64,000 nt of DNA from Campylobacter sp. CN_NE2 (GTDB lineage: Bacteria > Campylobacterota > Campylobacteria > Campylobacterales > Campylobacteraceae): the NCBI RefSeq assembly GCF_027797465.1, contig NZ_CP115608.1:992001-1056000 (forward strand), written 5' to 3'. Of this stretch, positions 45,971 to 54,707 are shown piece after piece. The position numbers were made by a program, and so were the translations under genes. Position 1 is the stretch's first letter. Each line of letters opens with the position of its first letter. The notes under the pieces were generated by a model. The model saw only the letters and a program-made list of their open reading frames with translations, was not told the origin of the DNA and did no database searches.

Positions 45971-47035
45971 TCAAATTATTACTAAAATTTCCCTAACATC
46001 TAAATACAAATCCGAATTTGCGAGAATTTCAGCGCGACATTGCGGGATTTTTTCAACCAAAATTATCGGCGAAAAACCGCCTTTAAAAGCGATTTTTTCT
46101 CGCACTTTTTCTTGGCATTTTAGGCTCGGCGGATTTTTTAAAATTTCGTCCATATTTTTATAATTTTTATTTGATAATTGATTGAAAAAATTTAGAGTTA
46201 TAAATTTGATTTCATCTCTATCGACAAAAGCCGAATTTTGCGAATTTTCAAGGTTAAATTTATTATATTTTCGCTTGAAATGCGAGTTATGAAAAATATA
46301 GCTTTTTATAGCCGTGCCGTCAAATTTAACCACACCGCTAAGCAAGCGATAATTCATAAATTTATCTCTTAAAATTTCAAATTTCACGCCTTTATTTTTT
46401 AGTTTATGGACTTTTTTGTAAAATTTTAATTTTTCTTCAATCGAATTTGGCAAAATTTGCTTGTCGATTGAATTCATAAGCTCGTAAGTGTGCGAATTTT
46501 CGCGCTGTTTTGATAACGCATAAAGGCAACCGCAAAAATTTTGATGATAAAGCTTATCTTTTTTTGCTAAGCTAAACTGCTCATTTGTGCCGCCGTTTTT
46601 GCGAAAATCAGGAGCGATAAATTCCAAATTCTCATCTTTGCAAATTTTTTCTAGCGAACAGGTAAGCTGAGAGTGCGATTTTTTCGGACTCATTAAAAGC
46701 GTTGTTGTGATTTTTTTCTCGTTCATTTTTTTAGCAAAAACGGCAGTTTTTTGCATACGGAAATCAAAACAAAACTCGCACCTTTTGCCCTTTTCAGGCT
46801 CATTTTCTAGCCCTTTTGCGCCACTAAGCCAACTCTCAAAATCATACTCGCCTAAATATAGCTTTATGCCAAGCTCTTTGCAACTTTGTTTTACATCTTC
46901 AAAGCGAAGCAAAAATTCGCTATACGGGTGGATATTTGGGTCGTAAAAATAGCCGATTAACGGCTCGTCCGTAGTTTCGCGCAATTTTCTTAAAAAATAA
47001 TGACTATCAACACTGCAACAAATATGAACTAACAA
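45971..47035 (-). CDS. queH: Epoxyqueuosine reductase QueH
   Basis: A 354-residue iron-sulfur protein (former DUF208) for the last step of queuosine synthesis in tRNA. Metal-binding cysteines are seen in LVHICCSVDS (Cys6, Cys7), GKRCEFCFDFRM, and NFCGCLYALSKQRE, and the YFYDPNIHPYSEFLLR segment is a family signature. The C-terminal 150 residues (after about 190) extend beyond the core and are typical of Campylobacterota proteins. Divergent from the DUF748 gene. Confidence 0.9.
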   Translation of the reverse strand: MLVHICCSVDSHYFLRKLRETTDEPLIGYFYDPNIHPYSEFLLRFEDVKQSCKELGIKLYLGEYDFESWLSGAKGLENEPEKGKRCEFCFDFRMQKTAVFAKKMNEKKITTTLLMSPKKSHSQLTCSLEKICKDENLEFIAPDFRKNGGTNEQFSLAKKDKLYHQNFCGCLYALSKQRENSHTYELMNSIDKQILPNSIEEKLKFYKKVHKLKNKGVKFEILRDKFMNYRLLSGVVKFDGTAIKSYIFHNSHFKRKYNKFNLENSQNSAFVDRDEIKFITLNFFNQLSNKNYKNMDEILKNPPSLKCQEKVREKIAFKGGFSPIILVEKIPQCRAEILANSDLYLDVREILVII

Positions 47036-47102
47036 ATTTAACCTTTATAAATAAATTCTAGCTATAATTTTACGATTTGAATTTAAAATTTTTGGTAAAA
47101 AT

Positions 47103-50100
47103 ATGAATTTTTTTAAAAAACATTGGAAAAAATTTCTTTTTGGTGTTGTCTGTTTTTTCGCATTTTACGCCATTGTGGGCTTTTTTGGAGTGCCGTATTT
47201 TTTGAAAAATACATTGCCAAATTTGCTTAGCGATAAAGCAAATTTAAGTATAAAAGAAGCTAAATTTAACCCTTTTTCTTTTAAACTTGATTTGCGTAAT
47301 TTAGAACTAACCACAAACAAACCGCTTTTTAGCGTAGATGAAGCAAATTTGGAATTAAACCCAAAGTCGCTTTTCAAAAAAGATATTTTTATCAAAAATC
47401 TAACGCTAAATTCGCCAAATACGCAAATTTACAGAGATAAAAACGGCAAATTTAACTTTGATAGTTTTCTTAGCGATGAAGCAAATAACGATGAAAATTC
47501 AACTAGTTTTTTTAATCTCGTTTTGGAAAATTTCAAAATCCAAAACGGAAGCGCACTTTATAGCGATGAAAGCTTTGCAAAGCCGTTTTTAGCGAAATTA
47601 GAAAATTTAAATTATGAGATAAAAAATCTAAATTTAGGTAAAAATTCAATCGGATCGCATGATTTAAATTCAAACTCGCAAATCGCAAAAAATATCAAAC
47701 ACGGCGCAAATATCAGTCTAAATCCGCTTGAAATAACAGGGAATTTGGAAATTTCTGAGCTAAATTTAAGCCACATTTGGCAAAGTTTTGTTGATTTGAG
47801 AGATTTAAATTTAACAAAATCCTTTTTAAGTGCCAAAATTCCATACAAGCTAAATTTGGATAACGGCATAAATTTGAGTGTAAAAAATGCAAATTTAAAT
47901 CTTGCAGATAACGAATTTAGCGAATTTGGCGATATTATAAGTTTTAGCGAAATAATAGCTAAAAATCTAAATTTGGATTTGGATTTTAACGATAATTTGG
48001 ATTTGGATTTAAATATAGATCAAATTTCGCTGCCAAATTTTGCTTATAGTAACCCTGATTTTAAAGTAAGCTCTCAAAATAACGAACTCGAAAAAACACT
48101 TTTAAATTTAAAAATTGAGAATAATTCTACAAATTTAAGTGTCAAAAATGAAAATATAAATCATAAAAATATCGAATTTAATTTCCAAAACCACGACTTT
48201 GTGCGAAGCGAAAATTTAGCCCTAAATGGCGTAAATTTTGTCTTAAACGATCAAAATTTTAGTGCCGCAATCAATACGGCAAATCTCGGTAAAACAGGCA
48301 CTTTTTCAGGACAAGATAATTTTGGCGGATTTGAAAGCTCCGTAGCAGAAAAACTTAGTTTTGATATAAATAAACTTTTTTTAAAAGTCCAAAATGCGGT
48401 TGTAAATTCGCCAAAATTTATTTCTAGTATCGATGAAAACGGCGTAAAAAGCATAAATTCTCTCGCGATTTTAAAATTCGCAAAAGATTTTAACTCTACT
48501 AAAAAAACGGCAAATTTAGATAAAAATTCATCAAATCCAAAAACGAAATTTGATTTTCTTATTCAAAACGCAGAAGTAAAAAACGGCTACGCTAAAATCA
48601 CAGAAAGCTTCGTTACGCCGATGACACACGAAATCTCAGGCATTAATACAACCGCAAAAAATATAAGCTTAAATTCGCCGTTTATCATCAAAAATTCGAT
48701 TAATTCAAAGCAAATTTCGCTAAATTCAACCACGAATTTAAATATAATTCCTTTAAATTTAAGCTCGGCTTTTAGTCTGAATTTGCCGAATTTAGAGTAT
48801 TTTAACCCTTATGTAGGCGAATTTTTAAATGCAAAAATCACTAGCGGAGCAAACAAATTTGACGGCAATTTTACGCTACAAAGCGGTTTTAGCCTAAATG
48901 GCACAAGCGAAGTATCAAATTTGGCAATGAGCTTTGCAAATGGCGATAAATTCGCTAGTTTTGATAATCTAAAAGTCGGCAAAATCGCACTTACTCAAAA
49001 TTCGCTAAATTTAGAAAATATAAATTTAAACTCGCCGTTTTCAAAAATCGTGGTCTCAAAAAATAAAAAGCTAAATTTGGCAAATTTGGTTAAAACTTCG
49101 TCAAAACCAAAACAACCGCAAAATTCAGGCTCAAAAAGCGATTTTGACATTTTAATTAAAAATATAAATATCAAAAACGGCAGGGTTAATTTCGTCGATC
49201 AAAGCCTAGATATGCCGTTTGATTTTTTGATTTCTAAAATCAACACTAGTGTCGATGAAATCAGCCAAAAACGCCCCGCAAAGCTCAAATTTAACGGCAA
49301 TGTCGGCAAAGGCGGTATCGCCCAAATCGATTTGAGTTTGTATCCGTTTGCATACGAAAAACAAACCACTCTTTCGCTCATTACAAAAGGCGTTGGTCTA
49401 AGCGAAACTACGCCGTATAGTGCGAAATTCATCGGTCGCAAGATAGACGGTGGCATGGCGAATTTAAAGCTAAATTACACGATAAAAAATTCAAAGCTAA
49501 ACGCTACAAATGAAGTAAATTTGGATAATTTCACGCTTGGCGAAGCAGTCGAGAGCAAAGATGCCATAAATTTGCCGCTTGATTTAGCCATTTCTGTGCT
49601 AAAAGATTCAAAAGATCAAATCAATGTGAATTTGCCTGTTAGCGGGGATTTAAAAGACCCTAAATTTAGTTTTGGCGGAGTTATCGGCGGAACGATTTTA
49701 AAACTTTTCTCAGACATCGCCCTAAGCCCGTTTAAACTTATCGGAAATGTTTTAAATATCGATACAAAGGGGCTTGATACTATCGATTTTAACGCAGGTG
49801 AAGCTGAAATTTTAGCTAGTGAAAATGAAAAAATAGCAAATTTAGCCAAAATCGCCAAAGAAAAAGAGAATATTAAACTTATTTTAACGCCGACTTACAG
49901 CGAAAAGGCGGACGCTTTTGTATTTAAAAAGCAAATTTTTGATAGGGAAATATCAAATTTAATGAGCGAAAAAGATTTAAATTATGATAATGCGGTTGCA
50001 AATTTTGGTGCAAAACTGCGTGTGCCAAAAAGCGAAAACTACGAAAATGAAGTTATAAAAGCCGTTAAATTTGATACTTCGCGTCTAGAAAAATTAGCGC

Positions 50101-50237
50101 TTAAAAGAGTAGAAAATTTAAAATCAAATTTGATAAATTTAGGTGTCAATGAAAATCAAATCATCGTAGAAAAACCCCAAAATAGCGAACCAAAACAAGA
50201 TATTTTTGTGCCTTTAAAACTTGGATTAAAAAATTAA
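47103..50237 (+). CDS. DUF748/AsmA-like large envelope protein
   Basis: A 1044-residue protein with one N-terminal membrane helix (about residues 10-32) and a very long periplasmic part of repeated beta-strand segments, as in AsmA/TamB-type bridges that move lipids across the envelope. DUF748-like stretches include DANLELNPKSLFKKDIFIK near residue 85 and the core near 700-850 (PFDFLISKINTSVDE, LPLDLAISVLKDSKDQINVN). The last 120 residues are charged and resemble an OmpA-like or SIMPL-like end. Asn, Leu and Lys are heavily used because of AAATTT-rich DNA. Role inferred from family only. Confidence 0.82.
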   Translation: MNFFKKHWKKFLFGVVCFFAFYAIVGFFGVPYFLKNTLPNLLSDKANLSIKEAKFNPFSFKLDLRNLELTTNKPLFSVDEANLELNPKSLFKKDIFIKNLTLNSPNTQIYRDKNGKFNFDSFLSDEANNDENSTSFFNLVLENFKIQNGSALYSDESFAKPFLAKLENLNYEIKNLNLGKNSIGSHDLNSNSQIAKNIKHGANISLNPLEITGNLEISELNLSHIWQSFVDLRDLNLTKSFLSAKIPYKLNLDNGINLSVKNANLNLADNEFSEFGDIISFSEIIAKNLNLDLDFNDNLDLDLNIDQISLPNFAYSNPDFKVSSQNNELEKTLLNLKIENNSTNLSVKNENINHKNIEFNFQNHDFVRSENLALNGVNFVLNDQNFSAAINTANLGKTGTFSGQDNFGGFESSVAEKLSFDINKLFLKVQNAVVNSPKFISSIDENGVKSINSLAILKFAKDFNSTKKTANLDKNSSNPKTKFDFLIQNAEVKNGYAKITESFVTPMTHEISGINTTAKNISLNSPFIIKNSINSKQISLNSTTNLNIIPLNLSSAFSLNLPNLEYFNPYVGEFLNAKITSGANKFDGNFTLQSGFSLNGTSEVSNLAMSFANGDKFASFDNLKVGKIALTQNSLNLENINLNSPFSKIVVSKNKKLNLANLVKTSSKPKQPQNSGSKSDFDILIKNINIKNGRVNFVDQSLDMPFDFLISKINTSVDEISQKRPAKLKFNGNVGKGGIAQIDLSLYPFAYEKQTTLSLITKGVGLSETTPYSAKFIGRKIDGGMANLKLNYTIKNSKLNATNEVNLDNFTLGEAVESKDAINLPLDLAISVLKDSKDQINVNLPVSGDLKDPKFSFGGVIGGTILKLFSDIALSPFKLIGNVLNIDTKGLDTIDFNAGEAEILASENEKIANLAKIAKEKENIKLILTPTYSEKADAFVFKKQIFDREISNLMSEKDLNYDNAVANFGAKLRVPKSENYENEVIKAVKFDTSRLEKLALKRVENLKSNLINLGVNENQIIVEKPQNSEPKQDIFVPLKLGLKN

Positions 50238-50298
50238 ATTTGCGAAGCAAATTTTCGTAAAATCAAATTTAAAAAGCTTGTAAAAGCTTTTTAAATTT
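50236..50298 (+). terminator. Tandem terminator hairpins after the DUF748 gene
   Basis: First hairpin AAATTTGC / GCAAATTT (50236-50243, 50247-50254) with loop GAA and a short T follow-up. Second hairpin is a perfect 15-bp stem (50265-50279 with 50284-50298), loop GTAA, whose 3' arm contains a T5 run. Confidence 0.6.
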
Positions 50299-50315
50299 GC
50301 CACTTCTAGCGTGCA

Positions 50316-50376
50316 GGGGTTGGGGGTTGTTAAGGGGGAAGGGGGCGCTTCGCAAGTCAGCCCACTTCCCCCTTAA
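50316..50376 (+). other. Potential G-quadruplex overlapping a 12-bp hairpin
   Basis: Four G-tracts (GGGG 50316-50319, GGGGG 50322-50326, 50334-50338 and 50341-50345) with loops of 2, 7 and 2 nt satisfy the standard quadruplex pattern. The last two tracts are also the left arm of a perfect inverted repeat, TTAAGGGGGAAG (50330-50341) with CTTCCCCCTTAA (50365-50376). This is strikingly G-rich in an AT-rich chromosome. Confidence 0.65.
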
Positions 50377-50523
50377 AAAGGCAACTTGCAAGATGATTAA
50401 ATTTATAAATTTGTTTGTAATTTTAATTTACATTGTTGAATTTAAATTTTTTGTTGCTTAAAAAATCTGCTTAGGTAAATTTCACATAAAATAAAATTAA
50501 TAAACCTATTATTTAAATTTTGA

Positions 50524-50529
50524 TATACT
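50524..50529 (+). promoter_or_regulatory. Candidate -10 element of dapB
   Basis: TATACT in the context TTTTGATATACTCC, 43 nt before the dapB ATG. Weakly supported by position after the terminators of the preceding gene. Confidence 0.35.
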
Positions 50530-50572
50530 CCTTGTTTTCATAAAATCGGCGTTTGCCACAAAAGGAAAACTT

Positions 50573-51334
50573 ATGATAAATATCGGAATTCACGGCGGAA
50601 GCGGTAAAATGGGGACTATGATTTACGAGTGCTTGAAAGGAAATAGCGAAGCAAAAGTAAGTGCGATTTGGACTTTTGAAGAGCTTAGTTATACGCCTAG
50701 TTGCGTTGTTACCGAAGATTTTGATGAATTTTTTAACAATTGTGATGTCGTGATTGATTTTACCATAAGACAAGGGGCGTTAAATTTGCTAAATTACGCA
50801 AAAAACCACCCAAAACCGATTTGTATGGGAACGACCGGTTTAGGTGAAGACGGCATGGCGCTTTTAAAAGAGTGTAGCGAAAAAATGCCTATACTTTATG
50901 CCACAAATATGAGCCTTGGGGTTGCCGTTTTAAACAAACTTGTAGCCCTAGCTTCAAAGGCTTTGCGTGAATTTGATTGTGAGATTGTAGAAATGCACCA
51001 CAAACACAAAAAAGACGCTCCAAGCGGAACAGCTTTGACACTAGCCCAAAGTGCAGCTACTGCAAGAGATTTAGACTTAAAAAATGTCAGAGTAAGTGGC
51101 AGAGACGGACTAATCGGAGAGCGAAGCAAAGATGAAATCGCCGTTATGGCACTTCGCGGTGGCGATATAGTCGGTCGCCACACGGTGGGTTTTTATAATG
51201 ACGGAGAATATATCGAGCTAAATCACACTGCTACAAGTCGAGCTACTTTCGCAAAAGGTGCGATAAAAGCAGGAATTTGGGTAAGCAAACAAAAAAACGG
51301 CTTATACGATATAAATGATTGTTTAGGAATTTAA
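50573..51334 (+). CDS. dapB: 4-hydroxy-tetrahydrodipicolinate reductase
   Basis: A 253-residue NAD(P)H enzyme of lysine and diaminopimelate synthesis. The nucleotide loop is [19 protein letters not shown], and the catalytic signature [16 protein letters not shown] carries the His-His/Lys active site. AAAGGAAAA precedes the ATG. One base separates its stop from the purF ATG, so they form an operon, as in C. jejuni. Confidence 0.97.
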   Translation: MINIGIHGGSGKMGTMIYECLKGNSEAKVSAIWTFEELSYTPSCVVTEDFDEFFNNCDVVIDFTIRQGALNLLNYAKNHPKPICMGTTGLGEDGMALLKECSEKMPILYATNMSLGVAVLNKLVALASKALREFDCEIVEMHHKHKKDAPSGTALTLAQSAATARDLDLKNVRVSGRDGLIGERSKDEIAVMALRGGDIVGRHTVGFYNDGEYIELNHTATSRATFAKGAIKAGIWVSKQKNGLYDINDCLGI

Positions 51335-51335
51335 A

Positions 51336-52682
51336 ATGTGTGCGATTGTAGGAGTTATAAATTCAGAAAACGCAGCTAAAAAGGCGTATTACGGGCTATT
51401 TTCTATGCAGCACCGCGGACAAGAATCAAGCGGAATAAGTGCAAGTTTTAACCACCACATAAAAACGATAAAATCGCAAGGGTTGGTAACTGAGATTTTC
51501 GGCGAAGCTGAGTTTGAGCTTTTAAAAGGAAATATCGCAATCGGGCACAATCGCTACTCAACAGCAGGAAGCGATAGCCTAAAAGATGCGCAACCCGTTG
51601 CCGCAAACTACGCTCTTGGCGAGATTTCAATCGTGCATAATGGAAATTTGGTAAATAAAAACGAAGTTAGAACAAAACTCATCGAAGAAGGCGCGATTTT
51701 TCAAAGCGGCATGGATACTGAAAATATTTTGCACCTAATCGCAAGAAGCAAAGAGACGCATTTGCAAGATCGCATTATAGAAGCTGTGAAAAAATGCGTT
51801 GGAAGCTATTGTTTGCTTATTTTAAGTAGAAGCAAAATGTTTGCCGTGCGTGATAGATTTGGTGTTAGGCCACTTAGTATCGGAAGACTTAAAGACGGCG
51901 GATACATCGTAGCTAGTGAAACTTGTGCTTTTGATTTGGTTGGGGCAGAGTTTGTGCGAGATGTGTGTCCCGGTGAAATGGTGATTTTTGAAGAGGGAAA
52001 AAGCGAATTTAAAAGCGTTCAACTTTTTGGGAACACAGATCCTAGAATTTGCGCTTTTGAATATATCTATTTTGCGCGACCTGATAGCATGGTTGATGGT
52101 AAAAATGTCTATAATATTCGTAAAAAACTAGGCGAAATTTTGGCTAAAAAATGCGCTAGTATTAAGGCTGATTTGGTTATCCCTGTGCCTGATAGTGGCG
52201 TTCCTGCCGCACTTGGCTTTGCAAATGAAAGCAAAATTCCTTTTGAAATGGCGATTGTGCGAAACCACTATGTGGGACGAACTTTCATCGAACCTACGCA
52301 AGAAATGCGAAATTTAAAGGTAAAACTCAAACTAAATCCTATGAGCGAAGTTCTAAAAGATAAAAAAATCGTCGTGGTCGATGATAGTATCGTGCGTGGA
52401 ACGACTAGCAAAAAAATCGTAGAACTTTTGCGAAACGCAGGAGCAAAAGAAATTCACATGTGCGTAGCAAGTCCTGAGATAAAGCACCCGTGCCGCTACG
52501 GAATCGACACGCCAAGTTACACTGAACTAATTAGCGCAAATATGAGTATAGAAGAAATTCGCAAATTTATCGGTGCCGATAGCTTGACATTTTTAAGCAT
52601 AGATGAACTAATCACAGGTCTAGGAAATGAGCGAAAATACTCGCTTGATAGCTTTGACGGGGATTATTTTATAAAAGAGTAG
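51336..52682 (+). CDS. purF: Amidophosphoribosyltransferase
   Basis: A 448-residue enzyme for the first step of purine synthesis. It begins MCAIVGVIN, so the nucleophile Cys becomes the N-terminus after Met removal, without a propeptide. The glutaminase part has MQHRGQESSGISA and IGHNRYSTAG; the PRPP loop is KIVVVDDSIVRGTTSKKIVE (about residues 345-364). The next gene downstream in C. jejuni is fliI; here bcp converges instead. Confidence 0.97.
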   Translation: MCAIVGVINSENAAKKAYYGLFSMQHRGQESSGISASFNHHIKTIKSQGLVTEIFGEAEFELLKGNIAIGHNRYSTAGSDSLKDAQPVAANYALGEISIVHNGNLVNKNEVRTKLIEEGAIFQSGMDTENILHLIARSKETHLQDRIIEAVKKCVGSYCLLILSRSKMFAVRDRFGVRPLSIGRLKDGGYIVASETCAFDLVGAEFVRDVCPGEMVIFEEGKSEFKSVQLFGNTDPRICAFEYIYFARPDSMVDGKNVYNIRKKLGEILAKKCASIKADLVIPVPDSGVPAALGFANESKIPFEMAIVRNHYVGRTFIEPTQEMRNLKVKLKLNPMSEVLKDKKIVVVDDSIVRGTTSKKIVELLRNAGAKEIHMCVASPEIKHPCRYGIDTPSYTELISANMSIEEIRKFIGADSLTFLSIDELITGLGNERKYSLDSFDGDYFIKE

Positions 52683-52686
52683 ATTT

Positions 52687-52720
52687 AAGAATTCGGCAAA
52701 TTTTCAAGCCGAATTCTTTT
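52687..52720. terminator. Bidirectional terminator between purF and bcp
   Basis: AAGAATTCGGC (52687-52697) pairs perfectly with GCCGAATTCTT (52708-52718), loop 10 nt, followed by TT on the plus strand. It lies in the 60-bp convergent gap. Confidence 0.75.
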
Positions 52721-52742
52721 GAATTTTTTAAATTTAGCAAAT

Positions 52743-53291
52743 TTACTTTGCTAAATCCGCCAAAACCTTTGCTGCATGGTCTTTTGCTTTGACGCTTTTA
52801 TAGACTTTGGCGATTTTACCTTTTTCATCTATGACAAAAGTCGTTCGCACTATGCCAAGATACTCTCTGCCGTAGTTTTTGCGAACCTGATACACGCCGT
52901 AAGCCTTGCTGACTTCTTTATTTTCATCGCTTAGCAAAATGTGCTTTAAGCTCTGTTTTGCTATGAAATTTGTATGCGACTTCACGCTATCAGGCGAAAT
53001 GCCGATGATAACGGTATCACTAGCGATAAAATCATCATAAAGCGCGCTAAATTCACACGCTTCTGTGGTGCAACCGGGCGTGTTATCCTTTGGATAAAAA
53101 TACAAAACAACCTTTTTACCGATAAAATCTTTCAAATTTACACTCACGCCATCGCTGTTTTGCAAACTAAACTCAGGGGCTGTGTCGCCGATAGTTAAAA
53201 CTACTTTTCGCTCTAAATCTTCCTTACTAAATTCGCTTTCGCAAATTTCGCTTTTTCTTTCGCCGTCTGCTTTTTTTCTACAACAAGCCAT
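52743..53291 (-). CDS. bcp: Thiol peroxidase (Bcp/PrxQ peroxiredoxin) with cysteine-bearing N-terminal extension
   Basis: A 182-residue peroxiredoxin reducing hydroperoxides with thioredoxin. The core has YFYPKDNTPGCTTEACEF with peroxidatic Cys74 and resolving Cys79. The first 31 residues (MACCRKKADGERKSEICESE and on) precede the usual start TIGDTAPEFSL and add Cys3, Cys4 and Cys17. I see no other start codon in frame before the core, and AAGGAT stands before this ATG, so the extension is translated. A TTG at 53294 is rejected as start. Confidence 0.92.
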   Translation of the reverse strand: MACCRKKADGERKSEICESEFSKEDLERKVVLTIGDTAPEFSLQNSDGVSVNLKDFIGKKVVLYFYPKDNTPGCTTEACEFSALYDDFIASDTVIIGISPDSVKSHTNFIAKQSLKHILLSDENKEVSKAYGVYQVRKNYGREYLGIVRTTFVIDEKGKIAKVYKSVKAKDHAAKVLADLAK

Positions 53292-53319
53292 CAATTTATC
53301 CTTTATTTTAAGTTGAAAT

Positions 53320-53401
53320 CAGCCTAGCTTTTTCGCGTGGCGAACTCGGACAGACAAATTTAGTCTAGTCCGTCGTCCGCCCCGCAAAAAATCGTCGGCA
53401 T
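53320..53401. repeat. Palindromic element with ends CAGCCTAGCTTT / AATCGTCGGCAT (copy B)
   Basis: Its ends (53320-53331 and 53389-53401) match those of the element at 27043-27141 in opposite orientation. The interior folds into a long hairpin: TTTTTCGCGTGGCG pairs with the GC-rich CGCCCCGCAAAAA side, with an inner GGAC/GTCC stem. It lies between bcp and the tautomerase gene. Confidence 0.65.
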
Positions 53402-53449
53402 AAATTTATCAAATTTGCATTGAATTATTTTGCAAATTTATTCGTAAAT

Positions 53450-53641
53450 TTACTTATCTTCTTTTTTGATTGCATCTCCGATATAGAAATTTTCTTTTTC
53501 GTCATACTCGAAATTTATAACTATTCTTGCAGGATTTTTTCCTAAATTTCGCACAAAAACTTCTGCGATTTCGGCTGCGACTTTGTCTTGAACTTCTTTT
53601 GACGGTGCAGGTTTAGCTAATCTTACTTTAATTAACGGCAT
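53450..53641 (-). CDS. 4-oxalocrotonate tautomerase-like protein
   Basis: A 63-residue tautomerase-superfamily protein beginning MPLIKVRLAKPAPSKEVQDK; after Met removal the N-terminal proline is the catalytic base. The ATG at 53641 follows AAGGATAAAA; the frame is open upstream, but the proline start and family length decide. Substrate unknown. In C. jejuni a tautomerase gene stands in the same position between ilvE and bcp. Confidence 0.9.
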   Translation of the reverse strand: MPLIKVRLAKPAPSKEVQDKVAAEIAEVFVRNLGKNPARIVINFEYDEKENFYIGDAIKKEDK

Positions 53642-53768
53642 TTTTATCCTTTTTAAAAAAATTTGGCAAATTATACCAAATTTAAAGACCAAATTTACAA
53701 GATAACCAAAAATTTATAAATTTTTAGATAAAATCTAACGCAAATTTTTTATTATGAAAGGCAAAACA

Positions 53769-54698
53769 ATGGCATCAGCTATGAACGAAGCTAAATTTAT
53801 TTGGATGGACGGAAAATTGGTCGCTTGGAAAGACGCCACCGTGCATGTTTTAACTCACTCTTTGCATTATGGAAACGCGGTTTTTGAAGGTGTTAGAGCG
53901 TATCAAACTAAAAAAGGTCCTGCGATTTTTAGACTTAAAGAACACACAAAAAGACTTTTTGCTTCTGCAAAATCTTGCTTAATCGATATTCCTTTTACAG
54001 CCGAAGAGCTTGAAAAAGCACATATCGAAGTTATCAAAGCAAACGATTTTAAAGAAACTATTTATATTCGCCCGTTAGCATTTTTGGGTTACGGCAAAAT
54101 GGGCGTTGCGGTTAAAGGCTGCCCTGTAAATGTCATCGTAGCAGCATGGGAATGGGGTGCGTATATGGGCGAAGAAGCACTTCGCAAAGGCACAAAGGTA
54201 AAAATCAGCTCGTGGATGAAACCTGCGCCGTTTTCGATGATGGCAAAAGCAAAAGCAAGTGCAAACTATTTCAACTCGCAAATGGCAAATTTTGAAGCCA
54301 CAGAAGCAGGTTATGATGAAGCGTTACTTTTAGATCCGCAAGGATTTGTAGCTGAGGGCCCTGGTGAGTGCTTTTTTATCGTTAAAGACGGCGTTATCAT
54401 AACTCCGCCAAATGATACAAGCCTAGAAAGCATCACACAAGCGACAGTTATCGAAATCGCCGAAGATTTGGGCTATAAAGTTGAGCGAAGACGCATTACA
54501 AGAGATGAGTGCTACAACGCAGATGAAGCATTTTTTACAGGAACGGCAGCAGAAGTTACCCCAATTAGCAACATTGACGGCAGAATCATAGGCAAAGGCG
54601 AAATGGGCGAAATCACAAGCAAGTTGCAAAAAGCATATTTTGCCGTAGTTATGGGCGAAAATCCTAAATTTGAAAAATATCTAACTTATGTAAATTAA
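53769..54698 (+). CDS. ilvE: Branched-chain amino acid aminotransferase
   Basis: A 309-residue fold IV PLP enzyme for the last step of leucine, isoleucine and valine synthesis. It has HSLHYGNAVFEGVRAYQTKK, the PLP lysine region YIRPLAFLGYGKMG, KASANYFNSQMANFEATEAG, DEALLLDPQGFVAEGPGECF and EAFFTGTAAEVTPI. The start at 53769 has AAAGG 9 nt upstream; the ATG at 53754 would lie in that site region. It is followed by the SPFH gene after 9 nt. Confidence 0.95.
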   Translation: MASAMNEAKFIWMDGKLVAWKDATVHVLTHSLHYGNAVFEGVRAYQTKKGPAIFRLKEHTKRLFASAKSCLIDIPFTAEELEKAHIEVIKANDFKETIYIRPLAFLGYGKMGVAVKGCPVNVIVAAWEWGAYMGEEALRKGTKVKISSWMKPAPFSMMAKAKASANYFNSQMANFEATEAGYDEALLLDPQGFVAEGPGECFFIVKDGVIITPPNDTSLESITQATVIEIAEDLGYKVERRRITRDECYNADEAFFTGTAAEVTPISNIDGRIIGKGEMGEITSKLQKAYFAVVMGENPKFEKYLTYVN

Positions 54699-54707
54699 GG
54701 AGCGTTA

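Larger units (their letters stand above)
50238..50572. other. 335-bp gap between the DUF748 gene and dapB
   Basis: Holds two terminator-like hairpins (50236-50298), a G-rich and palindromic element (50316-50376), an AT-rich stretch and the dapB promoter. I found no gene or tRNA in it. Confidence 0.65.

Noticed and set aside
50300-50390. SRP RNA, tmRNA or another known small RNA gene
   Set aside because: G-rich and foldable, but I see none of the conserved SRP loop sequences or tmRNA ends; better described as a structured intergenic element.
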